Under the pieces are notes generated by a model. That model ran no database searches, was not told the origin of the DNA, and saw only the letters and a list, made by a program, of their open reading frames with translations. 64,000 nt of DNA from Bacteroidota bacterium. Its GTDB lineage: Bacteria; Bacteroidota; Bacteroidia; Chitinophagales; Chitinophagaceae. The stretch covers positions 434,001 through 498,000 of the forward strand of contig JADJJH010000003.1 of assembly GCA_016706595.1 (NCBI GenBank), given 5' to 3'. The position numbers and the translations under genes were made by a program. This document shows, in pieces, positions 24,958 through 33,605 of this stretch (position 1 is its first letter; each line of letters begins with the position of its first letter).

Positions 24958-25002
24958 GCAAAGATGTGACAGCCCAAAAGCGAGAATTCTTGTTTGGGCT
25001 GT
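24958..25002 (-). promoter_or_regulatory. Early promoter with inverted-repeat operator
   Basis: A 10-bp perfect inverted repeat (acagcccaaa at 24969-24978, tttgggctgt at 24993-25002) lies directly upstream of a -7 element ending in TTTGC at 24958 on the minus strand. The word CATCTTTGC followed by a CTCTCA after the -7 element recurs in the virion-operon promoter. The palindrome is placed to block RNA polymerase, so it is a likely repressor site, for example for the XRE/ImmA-type protein. Confidence 0.65.
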
Positions 25003-25494
25003 GTTGGGTACTGTTGGACAAAAAATTCCGCATTTCTCCCAAACATTCCCTAACATTTCTGTTTTTATTTCGGTTATGCTTGAAATGAATTGAATGGGCG
25101 ATTTTTGTCCCGTTTAGTCCAGTTTGGGTTTGTTTGTGTAATTTCCCGAACTCAAACCGCATTAAATTATGGATGACGTTTAGTTAAGGAAGGTTCAAGT
25201 AGGGTTCAGTAAGATTAAGGGAGGATAAGGGAGGTTGAGTTATGATTTCTACCTTGATGGATTATGGTAGTCAGAATAGACAATGTGATAGCCATGCGTA
25301 TGTCATGTGTATAGCATGGGTAAGTCATGCAATTTCATGGGTAAGTGATAGGTTAAATGAGAAGTATCTTATATTGTTATTCATATATTTCCCTACCAAT
25401 TAAATAGAAATGTTCACCGCAAAATTTTAGCGTAGATGTTAAATAAAATTGTTTTATTCAATGTATTTATATATTTGTTTAACTTATTTCCTTA
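25003..25494. other. Non-coding region between divergent modules
   Basis: No gene is visible. 25185-25240 has short purine-rich repeats (aaggttcaagtagggttcag; gggagg twice). 25290-25355 has repeated catgggtaag and tcatg words that look like iterons. The right end carries the copper-island promoter. The region could hold a replication origin or further operator sites; neither is shown. Confidence 0.4.
25449..25477 (+). promoter_or_regulatory. Bacteroidota-type promoter of the copper island
   Basis: A TTG at 25449-25451 and a TATATTTG -7 element at 25470-25477 are separated by 18 bp, matching the Bacteroidota primary sigma pattern. The first cargo ATG follows at 25495. No palindrome suggesting a copper regulator site overlaps it. 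Confidence 0.6.
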
Positions 25495-25890
25495 ATGAAG
25501 GCACTTATTTCATTCTTTCTGATATTCTCTCATCTGTTTTCAACAGTTGGGTTTATTATGGAAGTACACGAATGTGCAGGTGAAAAATCGTATTCTATTT
25601 TTGGACTTTCTTTAACCTCTTTATGCGAGTGCGACCACGATAGTCATAAACATGATGATAATTGTTGCAAGGATAAAAAAGTACAGGTTAAGGCAGATCA
25701 TAAAGATAAAATTACAGTAAAAGCATTCTATCAAAAACATTTCCTTGATGTATTTATCTTACCAAAACAACAATTTTTTGTTTCGGAAACTCAGGCATTA
25801 ACTCAGCCTAAATCATTTGCTTTTGGTACTGAATATCCACCAGACCATTCTCCTCCTTTGTACCTTCTGTACAATGTATTTTTAATTTGA
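25495..25890 (+). CDS. HYC_CC_PP family secreted protein
   Basis: A 131-residue protein with an N-terminal hydrophobic signal. It has the three marks of the family: a His-x-Cys near the mature start (VHECAG), a Cys pair in a His/Asp/Lys-rich stretch (CECDHDSHKHDDNCC), and a Pro pair near the C-terminus (EYPPDHSPPLYLLYN). The His and Cys residues suggest copper binding in the periplasm. It is the first gene of the copper island. The biochemical function of the family is not established. Confidence 0.75.
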   Translation: MKALISFFLIFSHLFSTVGFIMEVHECAGEKSYSIFGLSLTSLCECDHDSHKHDDNCCKDKKVQVKADHKDKITVKAFYQKHFLDVFILPKQQFFVSETQALTQPKSFAFGTEYPPDHSPPLYLLYNVFLI

Positions 25891-26007
25891 TTTTCAATTA
25901 ATGTTTTTTAAGCTATTGCCAATGCGCAATGGCTATTTGTGTTTATGCCTTTAGTATAAACATCATTCAATTTTCGTATTCTTTACTTTACAAATAAATT
26001 TTAAAAA

Positions 26008-26970
26008 ATGAAAAAATCAATTTTATCCATTTTCGTATTGTTGGTAGCTTTTAATCTATCAGCACAAAAACAAGTTACCCTAACCATTAAACACCTATTA
26101 GGGGCAAATCAATTTGGTTTCAATGTAGCAAGTCAAAATGACCTTACTCACAACTTTAAAATCACTCGTGTAGATTATTACATATCAAGCATCAAAATAA
26201 TACATGATGGCGGTATGATAATGCCCGTTCCTAATCACTATATTCTTGCCAAAGGAGATAATAATGTTGTGGATTTATTAGGCACTTTTAATGTCACTAA
26301 TGTAGAAGGGATTAAATTTTCAATAGGTGTGCAGTCGCCCGTAAATACTGCCGACCCAAGCACTTGGTTAGCACCACATCCTTTATCGCCACAATCACCT
26401 TCTATGCACTGGGGTTGGAGTGCTGGTTATCGCTTTATTGCTATTGAGGGAATGTCAGGTGCAACATTCAATACCAATTTTCAAATGCACGGTTTAGGTA
26501 ATGCCAATTATTTTGAACAAACTATCATGGTAGCAGGTGTTAATAATGTAAATGATGTAACTATCAATTTAGATGCTGACTATAACCAAGCATTGAAAGG
26601 TATCAACATTAATGCTGGTCCAATAGACCACGGTGTAAATGCAACTGATTTGACAGTTATTCAAAACTTCCGTGATTTTGTATTCAAAGCAGGTACAGGA
26701 ATTCCATTATCTGTGGATGATATTTACAAAGATGTAAAAGTGAATATGTATCCTAATCCAAGCACAGGAACTATTCATGTACAATTCGACAAGCAACAAA
26801 TAGAAATTACATCAGCTACTATTTGTGATGTATTTGGAAAAGTGATTAAAGAAATTAATCTGACTTCAACAAATAATTTTGATGTAAGTAATCATGCAAA
26901 AGGTTTGTATGTAGTAAAGTTTTATAAGGGCAATGCTAATGTAGCTAATCGCAAATTAATTATCGAATAA
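26008..26970 (+). CDS. mbnP: MbnP-family copper-binding protein with T9SS sorting domain
   Basis: A 320-residue protein with a signal peptide (ending near LSAQ), an MbnP-type beta domain (~22-225) and a T9SS type A C-terminus (VNMYPNPSTGTIHVQF). Family marks include the IKFSIGVQSPVN strand, APHPLSP and SMHWGWSAGYRFIAIEG. In methanotrophs MbnP carries a Trp turned into kynurenine by the diheme enzyme MbnH, which creates a copper site. The next gene here encodes an MbnH-like enzyme, as in known mbnPH pairs. Being T9SS-sorted it would work at the cell surface, not in the periplasm. Confidence 0.8.
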   Translation: MKKSILSIFVLLVAFNLSAQKQVTLTIKHLLGANQFGFNVASQNDLTHNFKITRVDYYISSIKIIHDGGMIMPVPNHYILAKGDNNVVDLLGTFNVTNVEGIKFSIGVQSPVNTADPSTWLAPHPLSPQSPSMHWGWSAGYRFIAIEGMSGATFNTNFQMHGLGNANYFEQTIMVAGVNNVNDVTINLDADYNQALKGININAGPIDHGVNATDLTVIQNFRDFVFKAGTGIPLSVDDIYKDVKVNMYPNPSTGTIHVQFDKQQIEITSATICDVFGKVIKEINLTSTNNFDVSNHAKGLYVVKFYKGNANVANRKLIIE

Positions 26971-26972
26971 GA

Positions 26973-27998
26973 ATGAAAAACCCACAGGCAAAATATATCA
27001 TCCTTTTTCTTTTTATCAACCTCATCCTTTTTGGTTGTAAAAAAACACCTTCAATTATGAAGGAAGAAAGTAAAATAGATATTCCTGTGGGCTTTCCTTC
27101 TATTGCTTTTCCTGATGGAAATGAATACACAAAAGCAAGGTGGGAATTAGGCAAACGTCTTTTCTATGACCAAATAATGTCAAAGCAAAATACGATAAGT
27201 TGTGGCTCATGCCATCATGCACAAAATGCTTTTAGTGATACTGTGGCTTTAAGTATTGGAGATAATAATTTAGTTGGCAAAAGCAATGCGCCAACACTAA
27301 CAAATATTGCCTATCATCCATATTTTACAAGAGCAGGAGGAGTGCCTACCTTAGAAATGCACATTTTAGTTCCTATTCAAGAACATGATGAATTTAATAC
27401 CAATATTTTAGATATTGTAGAGAAACTAAAGCAAGACCAAAGCTACGTTGCACAAATCAAAGATGCCTATAATAGAGAGCCAGACCCATATTCAATTACT
27501 CGTGCCATAGCCAATTTTGAGCGCAGTTTTATAAGTGGAAATTCTCTGTATGACCAATATGCGTTTCAAGGAAAGAAGACATTGAATGAAGTGGAATTAA
27601 GAGGCTTACAACTTTTCAATAGCTCAAAAGCAAATTGCTCTCAATGTCATAGCGGATTTAATTTTAGCAATTATGCCTTTGAAAATAATGGACTATACCC
27701 CATTTATGCAGATAGTGGACGCATGAGATTAACGCATTTAGAAAGCGATAGGGCAAGATTTAAAGTTCCAACGCTTAGAAATATTTCAGTAACAGCACCC
27801 TACATGCACGATGGCTCATTCAAAACTTTAGAAGCAGTAATTAATCATTATAATTCGGGAGGCTACTCTCATGCCAATAAAAGTTCCTTCATTAAACCCC
27901 TTGGACTAAGTGAACAAGAAAAAAATGATTTAGTCGCTTTTCTCAAATCACTCACAGATTATCAATTTATAAATAATAAAAATTTCAAAAATGAATAA
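26973..27998 (+). CDS. mbnH: MbnH-like diheme cytochrome c peroxidase family lipoprotein (1)
   Basis: A 341-residue protein with a lipoprotein signal (LILFGC). It has two heme c sites, CGSCH near residue 76 and CSQCH near 222, and the MauG/CCP family block APYMHDGSFKTLEAVINHY near 290. It starts 2 bp after the MbnP stop, so the pair is translated together. By analogy with MbnH it would oxidise a Trp of the adjacent MbnP protein. A general H2O2 peroxidase role is the alternative. Confidence 0.75.
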   Translation: MKNPQAKYIILFLFINLILFGCKKTPSIMKEESKIDIPVGFPSIAFPDGNEYTKARWELGKRLFYDQIMSKQNTISCGSCHHAQNAFSDTVALSIGDNNLVGKSNAPTLTNIAYHPYFTRAGGVPTLEMHILVPIQEHDEFNTNILDIVEKLKQDQSYVAQIKDAYNREPDPYSITRAIANFERSFISGNSLYDQYAFQGKKTLNEVELRGLQLFNSSKANCSQCHSGFNFSNYAFENNGLYPIYADSGRMRLTHLESDRARFKVPTLRNISVTAPYMHDGSFKTLEAVINHYNSGGYSHANKSSFIKPLGLSEQEKNDLVAFLKSLTDYQFINNKNFKNE

Positions 27999-29076
27999 TA
28001 GTAAAATCCTAATCACATTCATAACTATTTGCGCTATACTCATTGTATATAGTTGTCGCAGAGACCCAATACTTACAGAAGAACCCGATGTACCTTATAC
28101 ACTTGATATTGGCGAATTTCCACAACCAGATATTGCAAGCGATAATCCATTAACTCGTGAAGGTGTAAGGTTAGGACGTATGTTGTTTTATGAAAAATTA
28201 CTTTCTAAAAACAATACACAAGCATGTGCATCATGCCACATGCAACAATTCGCTTTTAATGATACTGCTCAATTTTCAATTGGGGTGCAAGGCTTAAAAG
28301 GTAAACGTCAAGCTATGAGTGTATTTAATATGGCATGGAATAGTAACGAATTCTTTTGGGATGGAAGAGCACATTTATTACGACACCAGTCGCTAAAACC
28401 TATACAAGATGTGTTAGAAATGGACGAAACTTTAGCAAATGTTGTAAGCAAATTGCAGTCAAGTTCAACCTACCCTGACCAATTTAGAAAAGCCTTTGGA
28501 ACAACCCAAGTTGATACTATATTAATTTCAAAAGCCTTAGAACAATTTATGAACTCTATTGTTTCAAACAGTTCTAAATATGATGATTATTTGGCTGGCA
28601 AAGTAACCCTTACAGCCGAAGAAGAAAGAGGAAGATTCTTATTTTTTACAGAATATAATCCTGCCTTTCCAAGTGCATCGGGTGCAGACTGTCAGCATTG
28701 TCATGGTGGAGCAAATTTTGAAAACGATAAGTATATGAATAATGGTTTAGATGATGATGCAGGTGTTACAGATATTGGCAGAGAGAAAGTAACTAACCTT
28801 GTTGCTGATAAAGCTAAATTCAAAGTGCCATCATTAAGAAATGTGGGCATCACAGCACCCTATATGCACGATGGAAGATTTAAGACTTTAGAGCAAGTTA
28901 TAGACCATTATAACTTAGTAAAAAATTCGGCAACATTAGATGGCTCATTTCAACAGCAATTACCAAATGGAGGGTTACAACTTTCGGCATCCGACAAATT
29001 AGCATTAGTTGCTTTTCTAAAAACATTGACAGATAACAAACTTACTACTGATACTCGATTCTCAAGCCCTTTTTAA
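27991..29076 (+). CDS. MbnH-like diheme cytochrome c peroxidase family lipoprotein (2)
   Basis: A 361-residue paralogue of the preceding protein, with lipobox (VYSC), heme sites CASCH and CQHCH, and APYMHDGRFKTLEQVIDHY near the end. It overlaps the preceding gene by 8 bases. Two MbnH-like enzymes beside one MbnP is unusual. The second may act on another island protein or feed electrons, since the two differ in the segments around the hemes. Confidence 0.75.
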   Translation: MNNSKILITFITICAILIVYSCRRDPILTEEPDVPYTLDIGEFPQPDIASDNPLTREGVRLGRMLFYEKLLSKNNTQACASCHMQQFAFNDTAQFSIGVQGLKGKRQAMSVFNMAWNSNEFFWDGRAHLLRHQSLKPIQDVLEMDETLANVVSKLQSSSTYPDQFRKAFGTTQVDTILISKALEQFMNSIVSNSSKYDDYLAGKVTLTAEEERGRFLFFTEYNPAFPSASGADCQHCHGGANFENDKYMNNGLDDDAGVTDIGREKVTNLVADKAKFKVPSLRNVGITAPYMHDGRFKTLEQVIDHYNLVKNSATLDGSFQQQLPNGGLQLSASDKLALVAFLKTLTDNKLTTDTRFSSPF

Positions 29077-29124
29077 TAAACTCTTTTTATTCAATAATTT
29101 TTAAACAAAATAAATTTCAAAAAC

Positions 29125-29877
29125 ATGAAAAAAATTCAATTAACAGCAATGGCATTTTTAATGGCGACTGCCTCATTTGCTCAAACAGCGTCAGATTTTA
29201 CGGCAACAGACTGTAATTCAGTAAGCCATAATCTTTACACAGAACTGAATGCAGGCAAAGTGGTAGTAATCGAATGGGTAATGCCATGCGGTGCTTGTAT
29301 TGGTGGTGCGACTGCCGCTTACAATGCAGTACAAAGTTTTGCCACTTCACATCCCGGAAAAGTAGTTAATTATTTAGTTGATGATGCAGGTAACACAACA
29401 TGCGCCTCTTTAACTTCATGGGCAACAACTAATGGAATGGATGTAGCTAAATTAACTCCATTCGGAAATTCACCTGTTGCTATTGACGAAGCCAATTTTG
29501 GAGGTAGCGGTATGCCTCATATAGTTGTTATTGCTCCAAATAAAACAATAGTTTTAAATTTATTTAATAGTGCAGCTAATAACCAAACTGCAATAACAAA
29601 TGCCATTAATCAGGCTTTAACACCTGCTGGTGTAGATGATAAATCTTTAGAAACATTTGCCGTTTATCCTAATCCAACTTCTAATTTACTTACTATTAAA
29701 AGTAGTTACGAAATAGACCAAGTAATAATTAAAGATATTGAAGGTAAAACAGTTTCTACTCTTACCAACACCTCAATTAAAGAAGTTTTAGTCGGCAATT
29801 TGGCAACAGGAAATTACACCATTCAATTGTTCTCAAAATCAAAATTGGTTTCTAAAGGAACATTTACAAAACAATAA
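29125..29877 (+). CDS. Secreted thioredoxin-fold protein with T9SS sorting domain (1)
   Basis: A 250-residue protein with a signal peptide (ASFAQ), a redoxin/TlpA-like domain (~20-165) with active site MPCGAC and a cis-Pro loop GMPHIVV, and a T9SS type A end (FAVYPNPTSNLLTI). It could reduce or exchange disulfides or bind copper through CxxC at the cell surface. The next gene encodes a relative with a shifted motif. Confidence 0.75.
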   Translation: MKKIQLTAMAFLMATASFAQTASDFTATDCNSVSHNLYTELNAGKVVVIEWVMPCGACIGGATAAYNAVQSFATSHPGKVVNYLVDDAGNTTCASLTSWATTNGMDVAKLTPFGNSPVAIDEANFGGSGMPHIVVIAPNKTIVLNLFNSAANNQTAITNAINQALTPAGVDDKSLETFAVYPNPTSNLLTIKSSYEIDQVIIKDIEGKTVSTLTNTSIKEVLVGNLATGNYTIQLFSKSKLVSKGTFTKQ

Positions 29878-29935
29878 ATATTCATTAATAGGATGTATGG
29901 CATAATTCATATATCCTATTTTAAAATTCAAAAAA

Positions 29936-30736
29936 ATGACAAAAATATTCTCATTCTTCACTATGGCTTTGATGCTTTCAGTAGCTACTTCTAAAGCACA
30001 ATTAACTGCAATGGATTTTTACGGTATGGATTGCAATGGTTCTATGCACAACATGTTTTCTGAATTGGATGCAGGAAAAGCAGTGGTGCTTTTTTTCTAC
30101 ATGCCGAGTTGTGGTAGTTGTCCACCCCCTGCACAAAAAATACAAACAATGGCTAATAATATTTTAGCTTCTTATCCAAATATGATTACAGCGTATGCGT
30201 TTCCTTTTCAAAATTCTACAACTTGCGCTTATTCATCTACTTGGACTTCAAGTAACGGATTATCACTTTATTCTCCAATGGATAGTGGTGCTACCCAAGT
30301 GGCTTATTATGGTGGATTTGGAATGCCAACCGTTGTTTTATTAGGAGGCATTGACCATAGAGTAATGTTTTCGACACTTGCTTTCAACGATAGCGATACA
30401 ACTATTATGAGAGATAGTATTTTAGCATTATTTGGAGTTGCTCCGGCAGGCATACATGACAATCATTTACCATCAAGTATCAATTCATTAAACATCTTTC
30501 CCAACCCTGCTACAAATCATGCTATGATAGTGATGGATTTGAATGAAGCAACCAATTTGGTTATTGATGTAATTGACATTACAGGAAGACAAGTAGCTGT
30601 TATATGTAATGAAAAAAGCAATCAAGGCTCTATTACGAAACATTTTAATACAGAGGCTTTAGCCAATGGTACATATACGATACGCATTAATGCCAATGGG
30701 AAATTCACAAATAAAAAATTAAATGTTGTTCACTAA
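29936..30736 (+). CDS. Secreted thioredoxin-fold protein with T9SS sorting domain (2)
   Basis: A 266-residue relative of the preceding protein: signal peptide (TSKAQ), active site YMPSCGSCPPP with the CxxC kept, cis-Pro GMPTVVLL and a T9SS end (LNIFPNPATNHAMIV). The Pro triplet after CxxC differs from the neighbour and may shift redox potential or metal affinity. It overlaps the next gene by 14 bases. Confidence 0.75.
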   Translation: MTKIFSFFTMALMLSVATSKAQLTAMDFYGMDCNGSMHNMFSELDAGKAVVLFFYMPSCGSCPPPAQKIQTMANNILASYPNMITAYAFPFQNSTTCAYSSTWTSSNGLSLYSPMDSGATQVAYYGGFGMPTVVLLGGIDHRVMFSTLAFNDSDTTIMRDSILALFGVAPAGIHDNHLPSSINSLNIFPNPATNHAMIVMDLNEATNLVIDVIDITGRQVAVICNEKSNQGSITKHFNTEALANGTYTIRINANGKFTNKKLNVVH

Positions 30737-31421
30737 AAAACAAATACATGAAGGAATCGTTTTGATAGTCGTATTATGTGCGACTATCAATTCTTCCTTT
30801 GGGCAAAGCTATACTCATAGCCCTAATGATACTATTATAGCCAATGCAAACCTTGACTTTTATAGTGTTTTTAATATTACTCAATTACACCCAACCAATG
30901 ATACCTTGTATTTCAAATGGAATAAGATAAGCGCAAGTGTACCTTCCACATGGGAAGTAAGTATTTGCGATAATGGACATTGCAATACTTCATTGGTTGA
31001 TAGCGGTGCAATGGATCCGGTTTATATTGGCGACATTGGTTTAATGAGCTTGCACCTTAACCCCCATTTTGAATCAGGTACAGCCATAATTCAGTATTCT
31101 ATTTATACGACTATCTCGCCTTTGCAAGTTGATACCCTCACATGGATTATTACTGCAACAGGTTCAACGAGTATTCCAAATTTTGATTATTTGCAACCTA
31201 CCATTTCTATCAATAACCAAACACTCTACTTAAACAATATTGATAAACAATTTACTTCACTTTACATCAATGATTTGAATGGTAACATCATTTATCAAAC
31301 TACCATAGGGGGTAACAAGGAACAACACTACATTCCTTATATAAATTCCCCTTTCGTTATTGTGAAACTGATAGGAAATAAAATTCCGCACCAACAAAAA
31401 ATAACTATTCTAACTCAATAA
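30723..31421 (+). CDS. Secreted beta-rich protein of the copper island
   Basis: A 232-residue protein with an N-terminal signal (SSFGQ) and a beta-sandwich-like body. The only two cysteines of the body are in ICDNGHCNTS, a spacing that could form a disulfide or bind a metal with the His. The C-terminal ~70 residues resemble a degenerate T9SS sorting domain (LYINDLNGNIIY) but lack the usual PNP start. Function not recognised; it is tightly packed between the thioredoxin-fold and oxidase genes. Confidence 0.6.
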   Translation: MLFTKKQIHEGIVLIVVLCATINSSFGQSYTHSPNDTIIANANLDFYSVFNITQLHPTNDTLYFKWNKISASVPSTWEVSICDNGHCNTSLVDSGAMDPVYIGDIGLMSLHLNPHFESGTAIIQYSIYTTISPLQVDTLTWIITATGSTSIPNFDYLQPTISINNQTLYLNNIDKQFTSLYINDLNGNIIYQTTIGGNKEQHYIPYINSPFVIVKLIGNKIPHQQKITILTQ

Positions 31422-31422
31422 G

Positions 31423-33138
31423 ATGAAGCAACTTGTTTTCATATTCACCACAGCAATTTCAATTTGTGCAAATGCTCAAAATCCATTAGCCATTCCGCCA
31501 ATATTGACTGGTACTACTTTTAATCTTGCTGTACAAAGTGGCACACAAAGTTTTTATACAGGCACTACCACGCCCACCTTCGGTATTAATGGAACATGGA
31601 TGTCGCCTACTATTGTTGTAAATAAAGATGATAGTATTACATTAAATGTGATAAATAATTTGACTGTAAAAACTACGATGCACTGGCATGGTTTGCATGT
31701 TGCCCCACAACATGATGGTGGTCCGCATCAAATAATTAATCCTTCAAGCACTTGGAGTCCGAGTTTTAAAATTCGAAATAATGCCAGTACCTTTTGGTAT
31801 CACCCTCATGGGGCAGGGCAAACAGACCCACAAGTTTCAAAAGGCTTAGTTGGTTTTTTTATTGTGCATGATGCCGAGGAATTAGCACTAAACATTCCTC
31901 ACTCTTATGGTATAGATGATATTCCGTTGGCTTTTCAGTCAAAAGAATTTGATGTATTGCAACAAATAGCTATTGCAGGTGAAATGGATACCGCTTTATT
32001 TGTGAATGGAACTTTAAATCCTACGTTTGATGCTCACGCACAGGTCATACGTTTCAGACTTTTAAATGGAAGTAGTTTGCGTTCTTATAATTTTGGTTTT
32101 TCTAACGGGCAAACTTTTTATCAAATTGCAACCGATGGAGGGTTATTAGATACATCTATTACGCTCACACGCTTACGATTAAGTCCGGGTGAACGTGCAG
32201 AAATTTTAGTAAATTTTACAGGTATGCAAGGACAAAATTTGGACTTGAAAAGTTTTGCTTCTGAAATGACAAATGGTATTTATGGTGCAGATTCAGTTGG
32301 CACAGGAATAGATAGCATACCTGAGTACAATAGTAATTTTTTAAACGGTACAGATTTTACGCTATTAAAAATAAATGTAATTGCTCCTACACCAATTCCA
32401 ATTACCACGATACCAAATTCATTAGTTACATACACACCATTTAATATTGCGAATGCCACAAAAAACAGGACTATCATTTTTGATACCATCCGTTTGTTAC
32501 CTGCGGATGCACCCAACCGAGCAGAGGGTCCCTTTGGCATGAATAACAAGTCGTTTGATATGGATAGTATCAATGAAATAGTATATCTCAATACAACAGA
32601 GGTTTGGACTTTAGTAAATAAAACCTTAGTTGCCCATCCTTTTCACATACACGATATTCAATTCAATGTTATTGAAAAAGGTGGAATGCCACCAACTGCA
32701 ACAGAACGAGGTTGGAAGGATGTAGTTTTAGTTATGCCAGAGGATAGCGTAAAATTTATTACAAAGTTTGATGACTTCTCAAATGATAGCGTTCCATACA
32801 TGTACCATTGTCATTTGCTACACCATGAAGATGACGGCATGATGGGTAGTTTTTTAGTGCTTGAATATCCTTTAAACACAATTGATATTTCCGATAAGAA
32901 TAATTTTTCTGTTTATCCCAATCCTTCCTCAAACTATTGGATAATAAAGGCAAATGACAATACTGTAATAACTGCTTATACGCTTTCAAGTATAGATGGA
33001 CGCTTAATAAATAATGTTTCATTATATCAAAATAATTCAACTATAACAATTCAGAATTCATCATTGCCAGTAGGTCAATTTATTCTCACCATCCATTCAA
33101 AAAATAACACTCAAAATTTTAAACTTATTAAGCAGTAA
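31423..33138 (+). CDS. Multicopper oxidase with T9SS sorting domain (1)
   Basis: A 571-residue CueO-like oxidase with all copper-site motifs: HWHGLHVAP, FWYHPHGAG, HPFHIHDIQF and YHCHLLHHEDDGMMG, which carries the type 1 Cys, His and Met ligands. The signal peptide ends near ANAQ, and the end is a T9SS domain (FSVYPNPSSNYWII). Such enzymes oxidise Cu(I) to the less toxic Cu(II) with O2. It lies 1 bp after the preceding gene. Confidence 0.9.
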   Translation: MKQLVFIFTTAISICANAQNPLAIPPILTGTTFNLAVQSGTQSFYTGTTTPTFGINGTWMSPTIVVNKDDSITLNVINNLTVKTTMHWHGLHVAPQHDGGPHQIINPSSTWSPSFKIRNNASTFWYHPHGAGQTDPQVSKGLVGFFIVHDAEELALNIPHSYGIDDIPLAFQSKEFDVLQQIAIAGEMDTALFVNGTLNPTFDAHAQVIRFRLLNGSSLRSYNFGFSNGQTFYQIATDGGLLDTSITLTRLRLSPGERAEILVNFTGMQGQNLDLKSFASEMTNGIYGADSVGTGIDSIPEYNSNFLNGTDFTLLKINVIAPTPIPITTIPNSLVTYTPFNIANATKNRTIIFDTIRLLPADAPNRAEGPFGMNNKSFDMDSINEIVYLNTTEVWTLVNKTLVAHPFHIHDIQFNVIEKGGMPPTATERGWKDVVLVMPEDSVKFITKFDDFSNDSVPYMYHCHLLHHEDDGMMGSFLVLEYPLNTIDISDKNNFSVYPNPSSNYWIIKANDNTVITAYTLSSIDGRLINNVSLYQNNSTITIQNSSLPVGQFILTIHSKNNTQNFKLIKQ

Positions 33139-33141
33139 TTA

Positions 33142-33594
33142 TTGAAGACGTTTGAATACATATCAAATTTAATTGGCAAAAGGGTATTGCACATCCTTTT
33201 TGTACTCTCTGTTTTTTTAGAGTGTAATGCATGTGCTTCGTATTTGTTGTATGCAAAAGAAAATTTCCAATGCCCTCTTTGCGAAATAATTAAAGGTTTT
33301 CGTTCTAATAATATACATATTTATAGTATTTCTGCAAAGGTTATTATTCCTGATTATAAAGATGAAATGCAATGCAAGCCACTGCATCATGAAAATGCTT
33401 TTGCTCAACAACAATCTTATACCTTAAATAGTAAAGGTTATGTGCAGGTTGAACTACCTGTTCTTTTATTGCGGATTTATGAAGAATATACTGAAATACA
33501 GAATAGACTCTTTATAAAATACCATCAACTCAAAATATCACCATTTTTTTATGTTCAGAAACCTGTAAATGATTTACAATATTTAACAACATAA
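33142..33594 (+). CDS. Cys-containing membrane or lipoprotein, unknown function
   Basis: A 150-residue frame that begins with TTG, in the same reading frame as the oxidase and two codons after its stop. No ATG is available in the N-terminal half. The N-terminus has a hydrophobic helix ending in FLECNACAS, followed by CPLC, so four Cys in two CxxC-like pairs could bind metal. The remainder is mixed alpha/beta. Start choice is weak and the protein is not recognised; the tight packing argues that it is real. Confidence 0.5.
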   Translation: MKTFEYISNLIGKRVLHILFVLSVFLECNACASYLLYAKENFQCPLCEIIKGFRSNNIHIYSISAKVIIPDYKDEMQCKPLHHENAFAQQQSYTLNSKGYVQVELPVLLLRIYEEYTEIQNRLFIKYHQLKISPFFYVQKPVNDLQYLTT

Positions 33595-33605
33595 AAATTT
33601 AAAAA

